Both the position numbers and the translations under genes were made by a program. Under the pieces are notes generated by a model that ran no database searches, was not told the DNA's origin, and saw only the letters and a list, made by a program, of their open reading frames with translations. From the NCBI GenBank assembly GCA_024114885.1, contig CP099418.1, forward strand, positions 4,092,001-4,156,000: a DNA stretch of 64,000 nt, written 5' to 3'. The stretch is from Septoria linicola (lineage: Eukaryota > Ascomycota > Dothideomycetes > Mycosphaerellales > Mycosphaerellaceae). Every line of letters begins with the position of its first letter. Position 1 is the stretch's first letter. This document shows positions 32,193 through 42,996 of this stretch, in pieces.

Positions 32193-35100
32193 ATGCCGCC
32201 CAAGAAAACTCGAGCTCAGGCAAGCGCCTCCAGCCAGAGCCAGCAGACCATGGAGCAACTACAACCACCGCGACAAACTCGTGCTGGTAGGAAGAGACGC
32301 GCCAGCGATGCTTCAGAGCCCGCTTCGGATCGTCCGTCGAGCAGCCAGAGCATGAATGCACCCTCGATCGCGTCAACCCCCGCCAAGCGCAGGAAGCGTA
32401 CTAGAGCTGCTGCATCAGTCGAGCCGGAAGTCATCGTGGAAGAGGAGGAAGAGGTCGAGGAGACTCGATTGCAGCCGGTATGCGATACAGATGCCGTGGA
32501 AGGCGCTGACACTGCCATGGAGGAGACCATCACCCATCAACGTACCGTCAAGCATGTGCAGTTTCCGGGCGGCCGACAATCGCAGACGATAGCGTTGAAT
32601 GACGATGACGAGATCGATCGCACCACTGCTACACACATCACTCCGTACCCACGCAGGTTGTCGGTCAAGCGCCGAACCACTGCCTCTCCAGGTGTTGGCG
32701 CCGATGGCCAGAAGCGTCAGAAGGTCACTTCTTCACGACACTCCCTGCCACCTGCTCTGCTAAAGAATGGCGAGCTGTACTACACAGTGGACCAGCACAA
32801 CATGGCCCCTCTGAGTGAAGTACTGTCTGAGCGCATCAAGCAGCGTCTAGAGATTCACGCAAGGCGCACTGCCCAGATCAAGGAGCTTGAGGCTCAGAGG
32901 CCACTGCTCGATGGCCCAGAGCTCGAGGAGGTGGAAGCACAGCTCACGGCATTGCGCGAGCAGCGAGACCATGCGTTCGATGCGGTGACGCTATCCACTG
33001 ATGAGGAAGGTCCCGATCCTGAGATGCTGGTCTTGGACAGTCAGCAGGAGTTCGCCTATCCCGACCTACCACGAGAGTCAACCTCGATCGAACTGAGCCA
33101 GAGCAAAGTGCGCCAGTCGCTCTCGCTCTCGCAATCTCAACGCTCCAAGGAATCGGAATGGGAGCTTGAGCGAGAACAGTTTCGATCTGCGATTGTGACT
33201 TTGAGTAACCAGGCCAACGATGCTCGGACGAAGCTACAGATATTGGAGATCGAGTTGAGCTCCCTCGGCATGGGCGAAGGTGATGATTGGCGCGCCGTGC
33301 TATCAAGCATTCGCGAGAGCTTCTACAGTGTGCGCGAGCAGCTAGAATCTGCACTTCCAGGAAGCGTCCCGGAGGATGCGTCTAATGGAGACGTGATTGA
33401 GATCCTCCTGGCAAATGTTCAGGAGTTCGCAGCAAGACTTCGCACTCAGGATCAAGAACTCTACGATAAGAGCAACTTGGCTGCCAACCTTGGTGCCCAG
33501 GTACAAGGTCTCTTGGACCATCTTGCAGAAGCAAAGATCGAAAATGAGCGACTCGTGAGCGCCCATGAGGAACTACAGCAGCAGAAGGCCCAGGACCACG
33601 AGACAGCTCTGGACCTCGAGGCAGAGCTCAACCAAGTCGCCGACGAACGTGACCTAAAGGAAGATGAGCTCGCTGTCGCCCAGAAGAGCATCAAGGACTA
33701 CGAAATTACCGTGACTGAGTTGACGTCGAGCATCGAGAAATTGACCGTCTCGCTCAAGAAGTATCAAAGTGAGGAGACGAGACTCACAACTTTGATTACA
33801 CGTATGGAGCAGGAGCATGCTGCCGACATCGCGCACATGAACAAGGAGCGCGAGGAAACCGTCCGTGAGCTCGAAGATCGCTTTGATGCTCAGGTCGTGC
33901 TTCGCGAGAAGGCCGAAGCGTTGGCTGAAGAACGCCATGATACCATCGCGATTCTTGAGGAACAGAAAGCCGCCGCAGAACAACAACGTGAATTGTTGCA
34001 GGTGCAGCTCGAGGAAATGACTTCGCAACGCGATACTGAACACGAGGCTCGTGAAGATGCGGAGATGGATCTCCGGGAGAGAACCGTGGAAGTTGAAAAT
34101 CTCGAAGAGCGTGTTGATCGCTTAGAGGAAGAGCTAGCCGATTTGAACACCCAGATCGACGAACTCCGACAGTTGAACGAGACTGAGCGCACTCAGCGGG
34201 AAACTGCGGAAGCCGAACTCGATACCGCTCAGGGCGAGATCGAGGAGCTCAATACTAAGCTGCAGGCAGCTGGTGCTCAAGCAAATGAGCTGCGGCAGAA
34301 ACTATGGCAAGTACAGCAGACCAATGATCAGAAGGTCAAGGAGCTAGAGCAGACGGCCTCCGAGCGTGACCAGCAATACCAACTCGACATCAAGGAGGAA
34401 GTCGACCGGCGTGAGGTCGTCGAGGCTGACCTCCAAGATCGCGAGGATGTCATCGAGGAGCTTAAGGCGCAACTCACGGAGCTAGAATCGAAGATGGCTG
34501 GTGCGCTCGCTGAGCGGGATGGCCGTCTTCTCATACTCGAGCAGGAGCTCGCTGACAAGAGTGGAGAGATTGAGGAGCTCAGTGCTGATCTGCAGAACAC
34601 GCAGAACCTGTATGAGACCGAGGTCGAGCGTAACAAGGAAGAGCGCGAGGACCTCGAGCGCAGCATCGTAGTCCTCCAAGACACCATCACTGGCCATGAG
34701 ACTCGTATTGCCACGCTCCAGCAGGAGACTGTGAGCGAGTCTGCCCTTCATGCTTCCGAGATCGAAGACCGCAATGCAAGGATCGCACAGCTCAATCACG
34801 AGGTAGCTGAGCTCACCGAGCAAGTTCGTGAGCTCTTGGTAGAGAAGACCAGCTTGGAGAAACGCGTGGAGCAGGAGGCCGAGCAAATGCTACAGGTTCA
34901 GGCTGAAATGGGCGACGAGATCGACACCCTCAAAGCTGTAGTTGCCGACAAGCAAGCTAAGATCGCTGTGGTGGAGCAGAAAGCAGTCGAAGCCGACGAT
35001 CGCTGGCAGGATGTCCTCAGGGCACGAGAGGAAGACATACGTATGCTCCAGGAACAGTCCGTGACCACTGAGGAGACGGTCACCACAATGAATACACAGA

Positions 35101-35423
35101 ACGAGATGCTTCGTCGCAAGTTCGCCGAGTATGTCAGACGCACATCGGCAAAGATCAGGGCGATGCGAGCAGAGCAGGCTCGCGCTCATGCAGCGTTCGA
35201 CCAGAGTGGACAAGATATTGAAAAAGACGGCGAGGCGGCGCTTTTGGAGCTTGAGGAAATGGACTCTGTTTCCAGCTTGGTTTCGGTCACGACCAAGAAG
35301 GTCGTCAACGGCACGCGTTCGGAGCATTCGGCACAGTCCTCACGAGCTAGCCGCTCGAAGAAGAAGCGTGTCATGGATTCTGGCATTGGCATTGAAGAGG
35401 ACGAGTCCTTGCTGCCAGCATAG
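32193..35423 (+). CDS. Long coiled-coil protein, probably nuclear, function unknown
   Basis: Single exon, 1076 residues. Residues 1-190 are basic and disordered, with likely nuclear-localisation patches (PPKKTRAQ at the start, GRKRRASD near 30, PAKRRKRTR near 65). A more conserved-looking block near 185-225 (LLKNGELYYTVDQHNMAPLS) leads into a coiled coil. That coil runs almost unbroken from about 210 to 1010, dominated by Glu, Gln, Leu, Lys and Arg heptads. The tail has SRASRSKKKR and an acidic end. There is no ATPase motif, so it is not an SMC or Rad50 protein, and no motor or kinase domain is present. A structural nuclear, spindle-pole or nuclear-pore role is possible but only inferred from the basic N-terminus and coil. 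Confidence 0.85.
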   Translation: MPPKKTRAQASASSQSQQTMEQLQPPRQTRAGRKRRASDASEPASDRPSSSQSMNAPSIASTPAKRRKRTRAAASVEPEVIVEEEEEVEETRLQPVCDTDAVEGADTAMEETITHQRTVKHVQFPGGRQSQTIALNDDDEIDRTTATHITPYPRRLSVKRRTTASPGVGADGQKRQKVTSSRHSLPPALLKNGELYYTVDQHNMAPLSEVLSERIKQRLEIHARRTAQIKELEAQRPLLDGPELEEVEAQLTALREQRDHAFDAVTLSTDEEGPDPEMLVLDSQQEFAYPDLPRESTSIELSQSKVRQSLSLSQSQRSKESEWELEREQFRSAIVTLSNQANDARTKLQILEIELSSLGMGEGDDWRAVLSSIRESFYSVREQLESALPGSVPEDASNGDVIEILLANVQEFAARLRTQDQELYDKSNLAANLGAQVQGLLDHLAEAKIENERLVSAHEELQQQKAQDHETALDLEAELNQVADERDLKEDELAVAQKSIKDYEITVTELTSSIEKLTVSLKKYQSEETRLTTLITRMEQEHAADIAHMNKEREETVRELEDRFDAQVVLREKAEALAEERHDTIAILEEQKAAAEQQRELLQVQLEEMTSQRDTEHEAREDAEMDLRERTVEVENLEERVDRLEEELADLNTQIDELRQLNETERTQRETAEAELDTAQGEIEELNTKLQAAGAQANELRQKLWQVQQTNDQKVKELEQTASERDQQYQLDIKEEVDRREVVEADLQDREDVIEELKAQLTELESKMAGALAERDGRLLILEQELADKSGEIEELSADLQNTQNLYETEVERNKEEREDLERSIVVLQDTITGHETRIATLQQETVSESALHASEIEDRNARIAQLNHEVAELTEQVRELLVEKTSLEKRVEQEAEQMLQVQAEMGDEIDTLKAVVADKQAKIAVVEQKAVEADDRWQDVLRAREEDIRMLQEQSVTTEETVTTMNTQNEMLRRKFAEYVRRTSAKIRAMRAEQARAHAAFDQSGQDIEKDGEAALLELEEMDSVSSLVSVTTKKVVNGTRSEHSAQSSRASRSKKKRVMDSGIGIEEDESLLPA

Positions 35424-35762
35424 ATCGTTGAAGATGTGCCATTTGGGCGCAGATCGGGTATCACAGGACGGTAGAGCAAGATCGGATGGAACGGTAGTAG
35501 AAAAGCGTGGCTGAAAAGGGCAAAGCATCATAACATTACAACATCGCATAGCGTTGACGTGGATCAAATCGGACGTTTGTAGGATATGCGGATTAGGGAT
35601 AGCAATTGTATCACGGAAGGACATCCAGCACAGTTCACAGTCTTCAGCACTCAGGTAGAGTATGTCTATAGTGATATTTTACATCAAATATTTTTGCAGC
35701 ATTGTCGCTGCCTGCTACCGAGATCATTGCATCGTACTAATCCATGTTCTGGCAGCCATCGC
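35424..35762. other. Convergent intergenic region
   Basis: 3' flanks of the coiled-coil gene and the GH3 gene. Includes AT-rich stretches near 35670-35700 suited to polyadenylation. No gene was seen. Confidence 0.5.
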
Positions 35763-38700
35763 TCAGGCCAATGCCCCTACCACGAAAGGGTCCACCTTGA
35801 CACTCAGCGGCAAGTCTCTCGAGCTGAATCCCAACCAAACAGTGTATTCTCCCTTCGGCATGATCCATCGCTGCACTTTAACGTCCCAGTAGCTGAGATC
35901 TTTGCGTGTCAACGAAAACTTCACTTCCTTTCGTGACCCTGTGCTTCCACTCTCCAGATCCAGTTTATCGAATGCACGGAGCACTCTAATGGGCATGTCG
36001 ACCGGCTCGCCGTCTTGATCGGTGACCCTTTCTGGCCAGCTGATGTACAGCTGCACAACTGCAGACCCGGAAACATGGCCCATGTTTGTGACACTAGCTG
36101 ACACTTCGGCCACAGAAGTGAACAGATCTGGATTTCCGCCTTCGCCACCTCCAGCTTCCGATGGTGGACTTGGTTTTTCCAGGTCGAAGCCGGGTGGGTA
36201 ATCTGGTCGAGGCGCTTTGTGTATTTTGTCCTTGCTGTCAATGTATGGATAAATGTACTTCTGCAGCCGCTTAAACCCGTCAGGAAGCAGAGCGGAGGCG
36301 CGGTCTGGAATGCTGGTATCGAGCTGCGGTGGGTGCGATGCTGGTGCTGGACGAGGGGCTGGGGTAGTGCTAGTCGCTCCATGTCCTTTGGCAGTGATCG
36401 ATGATAGATTGAAGTCTGTGTAACTCAATCCGTAGCCGAACTCAAATCTGGGATCAATGTCGTGCTTGTCGAAGTAGCGATAGTCGATGTATAGCCCTTC
36501 GGTGAAGTTCTGCTGTGGCACAACATGATTGGGAAATGTTAGAATCTTGCTAGTCGGACCGTAGTCGTCTTCATGCTTGGCGATTGTGTATGGCAAATGG
36601 CCAGACGGGTTGACATGTCCGAACACAACGTCTGCCAAAGCATTGCCACTCTCTTGGCCCGGTAGATGTGCCAGCAGGACAGCTTTGACGCCAGGCAGGT
36701 CGACCCAATTCTCCACTATTGTTGGCCCCACGGAGTGCAGGACCACAACTGTGTTGCCTTTGCACTTCTTAGCGACTTTTGAGATCAACTCTTCGCCGTG
36801 CTTCTGGACTTTGAGGTCATTTCGGTCTCCGCGAATGTCCTCGTATCGCAGAAATCCTTCGCCTGCATCGGAAGTCACAAAAACCATGCACAGATCTTGG
36901 CTAGCTGCAATGCTTCCAGCATTTTCAGCATCCTGCTCCTTGTATGCCGTCACTTCCACCTTTGTCTGGTCGAAGGTCTTGTTCAGTGCATCGAAAGGAG
37001 CGACCAGATACGGGAAGTTCGACGCTCCTGAGCCCCAGCCGCTTCCAAGTGTCCACTCATTGCAGCCTCTGTCTTCGCATGCATTAGGTCCCTTGGGATT
37101 GGGAAATGCGTCTTCTCCAAATATGCCCACTTTCACCTTTTTTCCAGACTTGGCGCTGCGCATATTCTCGCCGTTCTTGGATAGCGGCAAAGTGAATGCT
37201 TCATTCTTCACCATCACGATACCTTCCGTGGCGATGTTCCGTGCGAGTTCATCATGGTCGCCACCCTCTTCCGTTTGCCGAACCGGAATAAAACGATTGA
37301 CCACAGCAGTGTCATTGTTGCCAGGTGATCCTGGATGCAGCAACCCCGACTTATCATCAGTCCAGCTTGAGAATGTAGCAGAACTGCTGAGGGTGTTGTT
37401 CTTCCACAATTGGGAATCATCCTGCCCAAGCTGGTACCACGACGCCACCACTCTCAATACCATATCATTTAGCCGCTCAATTGGCACAGAGCCATTCAAA
37501 GCAGCCTTGGTCAGTTCCCCTCCCCATAACGGCACCCCATCCTGCCACTTCAAACCATCTCCAGGCATGCTCATATCAAGCCCGGCTAGCGCTGCAGCAA
37601 CGCCGGATCGTTGTGCCAACCAGTCGCTTTGAATGAAACCTTGAAATCCCATTTCGTCTTTGATGATCCCGTTCATGAGCTTGGAGTTCTGGCACGCATA
37701 GCTGTCTGTGTGTTAGCAATTTAGCATAAGTAGTCTGTCCATAGCTCCATACCTGTTGTTGACCTATAAGTTGCGAAGACCGTTAGCAACCAGCTCAGAT
37801 GGAATGCTCGGGGTTTGTTGTACTTGCCTGATTGTAGCTGCACATCACAGAGGCCACGCCCGCCCGAATAGACTCGCTGAATGGCCAAGCATAAAGCTCG
37901 TGAAGTGTGCGATCGTCAATGTTGGAAGAAATGGCGTTTGGCGTGCCCCATTCCCAGCTCTGACGGAAGTGCTCTTGTTCGTTGGCGACAAAGTGCTTGG
38001 CCGTGGCAATAACACCAGAGTCTTGTATGCCACGAATAGTCTGCGCGGCAGCGACTGCTTGTAAGACAGGGTCGGAGCCAAATCTAGGGCTTGGTAAGCT
38101 TCATATATCATGATACATCTTGTAATGCGCCTTCTTACCCCTCCCAGGCCCTGCCTCCAGCTGGCAGTCTGCCAAGCGGGCCCATGGAAGGACCCAAGAT
38201 CACGTTGATGCCCTTCAATCTTGCTTCGAAGCCGTGTGCCCTGCCTCGCTGATACATGAGCTCCTTGTTCCAGGTAGCGCCGACAGTGATGCCGGCAGGA
38301 AAGCTAGTGCCATTGTCTACGAAGCGCATACCAAGAGGCCCGTCTTGTAAGCAGAGAGACGGGAAGCCAAGGCGATCGACCTGACCAGTGTTGCCCACAC
38401 AAGGTCCCATCTGCCACCCGGTGCCCGTTGTGATGTTGACCTTCTCAGGCAGAGACATTTGACCCACTAAGCGTGCAGCTTTTTCGTAACTCGCAGCCCA
38501 TCCCTCTGTCGTACCGCCATTGGGAGCAGGATACCATGGTGGCGATTGGCCGTTTTCAGGCACTACTTTGTACGCCCATAAGCCGCCAGCTGAAAGGAGT
38601 AGGATGAGCGTGACGAAGAAGAGCGTGATGAGTCCGCAGGCGAATCGTGTTGGAATCAGCCGCTGCCAGCCTGAGCGTCGCTGCTGATTACTCGTCCACA

Positions 38701-38893
38701 CTGGAGGCTGCAAGGTGCGCGGTGCGTGTTTCTCGTCATCGTAGTCGTCGTCCTTATAGCGCTGGTGCAGTGAGTCGAGGTCGTCGTCGTCTTCTGCATC
38801 CGAATTGAAGGACTGTCGTGAGTGTCGTCCGAGAAATGGTTTGGATGGCGCGTGTTGGTCCATTTCGTACGCGTCGGGCGCCGTTAGAGGCAT
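35763..38893 (-). CDS. bglE: GH3 beta-glucosidase with N-terminal membrane anchor (BglE-like)
   Basis: Glycoside hydrolase family 3 enzyme releasing glucose from beta-glucosides. Exons 38893-38139, 38083-37828, 37763-37753 and 37701-35763 give 986 residues. Intron 2 uses a GC donor (GCAAGT) and is followed by an 11-nt exon (codes VNN plus part of Ser) that restores the family sequence SYNQVNNSYACQNSK. The N-terminus is acidic and cytosolic-looking, then one hydrophobic helix (84-108) without cleavage site: a type II anchor, as annotated for Aspergillus BglE. The GH3 core has GNTGQVDRLGFPSLCLQDGP and the nucleophile D367 in QSDW. A (alpha/beta)6 sandwich follows, then a C-terminal fibronectin-III-like domain. 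An in-frame upstream ATG at 38947 is an alternative start. Confidence 0.9.
37753..37763 (-). other. 11-nt microexon of the GH3 gene
   Basis: Bounded upstream by a 64-nt GC-AG intron (branch GCTAAC, end CTTATAG) and downstream by a 51-nt GT-AG intron (GTATGG, branch GCTAAC, end GACAG). Its inclusion is required for both the frame and the conserved NNSYACQNSK motif. Confidence 0.8.
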
Positions 38894-40105
38894 TGTGGTG
38901 ATGGAAGCATTCGAGACTGTGGTTAATTGACAGAAAAGGAGACACAAGCTGAATGAAAGAGAGGAAGAGAGTGAGAAAGATAGGACGCAGTTACCTCAAC
39001 TTGCTGCGAGAGTACAGGCAAGTGCGTATGGTTGTCGTCGGTCACACGCATAATGCAAGCAATACTTGGACGCCAAACCAAAAGTTCACGTCGACTGCAG
39101 CTAAGAAGCGGAAGTCGGCCCGCGGTCCGAATGTGTTTGTATTTCGTGCATCGAGACCTGCTGCTCCTGCAGCTTCACTTCCTCCAGAAAGCACGTTGCG
39201 CGATTTCGTGCTCCAGGCTTGATGCTCACGTGCGTTTGACGCGTGTCAGGCGCGTCTATTACGCGAGATGCATCTCCCATCCCGGGAGGAGCATGTCGCG
39301 CATCGGGGCATTGGCTCGCAGGCCCTGCACACACCGCATACCATCCATGCACGCAAGCTCCTGACCAGGATAGATAGAGCCTTGAACGAAGCTCACACAA
39401 CACTTAACGGCGACTTCACGTCTGACTGTAGGGACTCTGTCCAAAATCAGCGTGGACGATGTCAAGTGTTCGTTAAGCCACGGTCTTCCCGGGCCAGCAC
39501 GTCTGCCCACGATGGACGTACAAACTCCGGTCCTTCCTTTCTGGAGCCTGACTACTGACTCCCACAGAGAGTGACCAGAGGCTATAGAGCTTTACGTGTG
39601 CTCCCACGCTGGTCCACTATGGCTTGGCGTTAACAGCCGTTTGGACATTGAGGTAGACAGTGGTCTAAGCTGTTAGCCAGCTTGAACAGGCACTCTGCTC
39701 TCACAGCCCCTCTGTGAGTCCTGGCACTCTTATTGTGTGCGCGGCCCTGGCTATAAAGCAGGTAGCAGTGGTCGCCTTGACTTTGCTTCCGCTTCCCTCC
39801 CCACACCTATAGAGCTATTCGACCTCACAATTCCATGAGTCTACCCTTCCACCTCGGCCACTGCTCACACTCTCTAGTGAAGTCTTTCGTGGAACTGGAT
39901 CGACGCGTACGTCAGCGACTGTGCTTGTAAGTGCGGTCTACTTCGTGACGCTTCGAGCTCGCGCTTCACTTTTCTCGAAACCTCACTTGCCGTTGCTGTG
40001 GACGCCGGCGCCGCTGCTGACTCCTCAACTGTTGCCTCTAGTCACCACTCACTTCCGATTCCTGTTTTGACCAGCTTCGTTCAAATACCAACATTGTCTT
40101 GTACA
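38894..40105. promoter_or_regulatory. Divergent GH3 / dynamin promoter region
   Basis: 1.2 kb without a supported gene. On the dynamin side, TATAAA at 39752-39757 is followed by a CT-rich tract (39787-39810), a plausible core promoter about 350 bp upstream of the ATG. ACGCGT lies at 39903-39908. No defined carbon-source operator was assigned for the GH3 side. Confidence 0.35.
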
Positions 40106-42758
40106 ATGAGAAGTGTCAAGCAAGAACCTGGCGCTGCGCCTCGCCAGACCAGAAGAGTGGCCCTACGCCAACAGACACCGCTCACTATCGAAGACGACGT
40201 CAACGTCGAAACGGACGCCTCTACAGCTCCCTCATCAACTAGGAGCAACATGACTGACGCAACATTCTCGAACGAGGACGTTGCATCGCCCGACACAGCG
40301 ATGAGCGACATACCAGTCGCTGAGGATCCGCTGTACCTCTTCGGCCGCAAGGGCCGCGAGCTCATTCAAGGTATTAACAAGCTCGACTGCCTTGGCATCG
40401 ACACAACTTTGCCATCGCTGCCCAAAGTCGTCGCTGTTGGCGACCAGTCCGCCGGCAAATCAAGCATCGTGAGTAGACTATTGTACTCTGTAGACACGGC
40501 AGCGCTGACCTCCGCCAGATAGAAGCCATGAGCGATATCACTCTACCACGGAGTGAAGGTACTTGCACCCGATGCCCTTTTCAGATCACTACGCACGCCA
40601 CGCAAGATGGTGATCTCCGCTGGAGTTGCACCATTTCTCTGCAGTCCAAATACTCGTATCTGCCCGGCTACAAGGGCGACGGCACTGGACTGGCTGGATG
40701 GAAAGCGTATGGCTCGACAGAGATCTGTCAATTCGCTACTATTACAAACAAAGCAGATCTCGAGCTCGTACTGCGTCGCGCGCAAATCGCCATACTCAAT
40801 CCGACGAAGAATTGGAGACATTTCACGGCCTGTTCTGCAACGGAAGTGGTCAACGCAACTTTCCAGGTGGATTTTTCGCCAAACTTGATCTGTCTCGAAA
40901 TCAATGCACCAAATCTCCTGGAGCTCTCCTTCTATGATCTGCCGGGCGCAATTAACGTCATGCACGACGAGTCACAAGATTATCTGTCCGAATTCGTTGA
41001 GGTGAGACTCTAGGCTGCATGACCAGACTAGAGATGACTGACACTTCGCAGACGCTGCTCAAGACTTACCTCAACGACGATCAAGCTCTGGTAGTAATCG
41101 CATGCCCTGCCAACCAGGATATCGAAACAGGCACTGCATTCAAGTATCTCCGCAATTGCAAGGCTTCTGGGCGTGCTATCGGTGTACTGACCAAGCCTGA
41201 CCTCGTCGATCCGACTGAGACCCGCATCTCGAGCCTCGAACGCATGTTTCAGGGTGAAGCTTTTAAGCTCGATGGTGGCTGGTTTACAACAAAGCAGCTG
41301 TCTCAAAGCCAGCTAAATGGCCCTGTGCGCCCGACGTATGAGCAAGCTCGTGCCGAGGAGGCGGCTTTCTTCTCTACAGCACCGTGGAGTGCACGTCTTT
41401 CGAAGTTCGCCGACCGATTCGGAGTTTCGAACCTTCAAGAAGCGGTTTCGAGGAGACACATCAAGCACATCCTAGCATGCCTCCCAGACATGGTCGGCCG
41501 TGTGCGGGAGCGATTGCTGCAAGTACAGCACGAGCTTAAGGAGTATCCAGAAAAGGCCACCAACCCGGGGCTGGAGATCATATACGACATTGACAATATT
41601 GTCAAAGCTGTTGTGGTCCAGTGTAGTCCAGACTCCAAGACTAGCCCATTCCGTGCCAGTCAGCGAGACTACATGAAGCAGCTTGCCAAGCAGCTTCACA
41701 CGGCGTCTCCAAAGGTTGAGCTTGCAACTCCAGGCTATGTCAAGCCAGCGCTGGTAATTGACGATTCCGACATGGACGAGACACCCTCGAAGCGCAGCAA
41801 GATGGATCACGGGCGTGCTGTCAGTGCCACCCCGCGACGAGCAACACCGAGCAGCAGCCAAGCTACCTCACGCACTCCAGTGACTGGCAGCAAGCGCAAA
41901 GCTACGCGAGCCACCAGCCAAGCCCCCGCAAGTCACGGTGTCACGTTTCGGCTGGACGAGGTGAAGAGACGTTTCGACCTCGCACCTAGTGTTCGTCTTC
42001 CCGATGACGCCGATGTCCGCATCACATACGATCTTGCCAAAGAAGCACTCAGCTGTTTCAGCACCTTTACCCAGCAGACCATGGACAAGTTCGAGGCTTT
42101 GGTGACCAAGATGCTTGATGGCTGTCTGGTCGAAGCTCTAGCCCAGCGCCAAGGCACGCTGTTGTACGATGAAGCATCTTCAATCATTCAGGGCCTTTTT
42201 GTCGAGCTGTTCAACAAGGAGATGGACGCTCTGCACCACTACGTGGCCTGTCTGACGCACAGACCGATTACCTACGGCAAGAATTGGTGGTCCGCGAAGA
42301 AGGAGGAGCAGCACCAGAAGTTACGCCAGGGGCGCGACGAGGCTCGCGTGCTGGAACACTTCGAGGTCATGGAGGAGAATGGCTACAAGGTTCCACCGTC
42401 GATCGAAGAGCGAAAGAAGAAGGTTGCCGATGCGACATGGGTCGCTAACAACATCCGCTCTCCAGCGTTCACTCGCGAGCTGAAGGAGCTCGCAATGCCA
42501 CTCACCTTCTACGAGCTAGCATCTTCTCAGCTTGTCGATACTGTTGCTCGCAACCTGGACTACTTGGTCTATCAACTTGAGGACCGCATGAAGACTCAGC
42601 TCTTGAACGGTCTCCGTCCAGACGACTTCGATCACTGTGCCTCTTTGTTGGCCGAAGATCCACAGCGCGAGCAGGTCCGTGTTGAACTGGAAGCTGAGCA
42701 GAGTAAGTTGGAAGAGGCGCTCAGTGAGCTCAAGATCCTGTCGAATGCTGATGCTTGA
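40106..42758 (+). CDS. Dynamin-family large GTPase (fungal Mx/dynamin-like)
   Basis: Membrane- or polymer-acting GTPase of the dynamin superfamily. Exons 40106-40468, 40519-41001 and 41052-42758 have two phase-0 introns of 50 nt (GTGAGT...GCCAG and GTGAGA...CGCAG), giving 850 residues. The GTPase domain shows G1 GDQSAGKSS (to 120), G2 region TLPRSEGTCTRCPF, G3 DLPG at 261-264 and G4 TKPD at 329-332. A stalk-like region follows. It is interrupted near residues 520-590 by a basic Ser/Thr-rich linker (TPSKRSKMDH and TGSKRKATR), and a helical GED-like C-terminus closes the protein. There is no pleckstrin-homology domain or membrane anchor, so it is neither classical Dnm1/Vps1 in full nor Mgm1. 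Substrate membrane unknown. Confidence 0.88.
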
Positions 42759-42996
42759 GGCTCCTGTTCGTCATGATTGGAGGAATACGGCTGGGAAAAT
42801 GCTTTGCGTGATGAGACTGGAGAAGGGATTCTGCTATGGCGCTTGGCCGCGATTGATGCCGCTGCAAAAGAGAGGGCTGAATTGGTCCACGGACTTGCAG
42901 TAAAAATTGGCATCCGATACTGCTGCCCTACTGATGGCAGATGCTTCAGTACTGGCTTACACATTGTAGAAACGGACACGCGCTTGCGTTGCTCAT
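42759..42996. other. Convergent gap dynamin / oxidoreductase
   Basis: 3' flanks of two convergent genes; nothing recognisable. Confidence 0.5.

Noticed and set aside
32193..35423. SMC/Rad50-type ATPase
   Set aside because: Long coiled coil is present but no Walker A, signature or Walker B motif at either end.
36577..37632. 351-residue plus-strand open frame
   Set aside because: Lies antisense to the GH3 catalytic region, whose protein match is unambiguous; Ser/Pro-rich reverse-strand shadow without domains.
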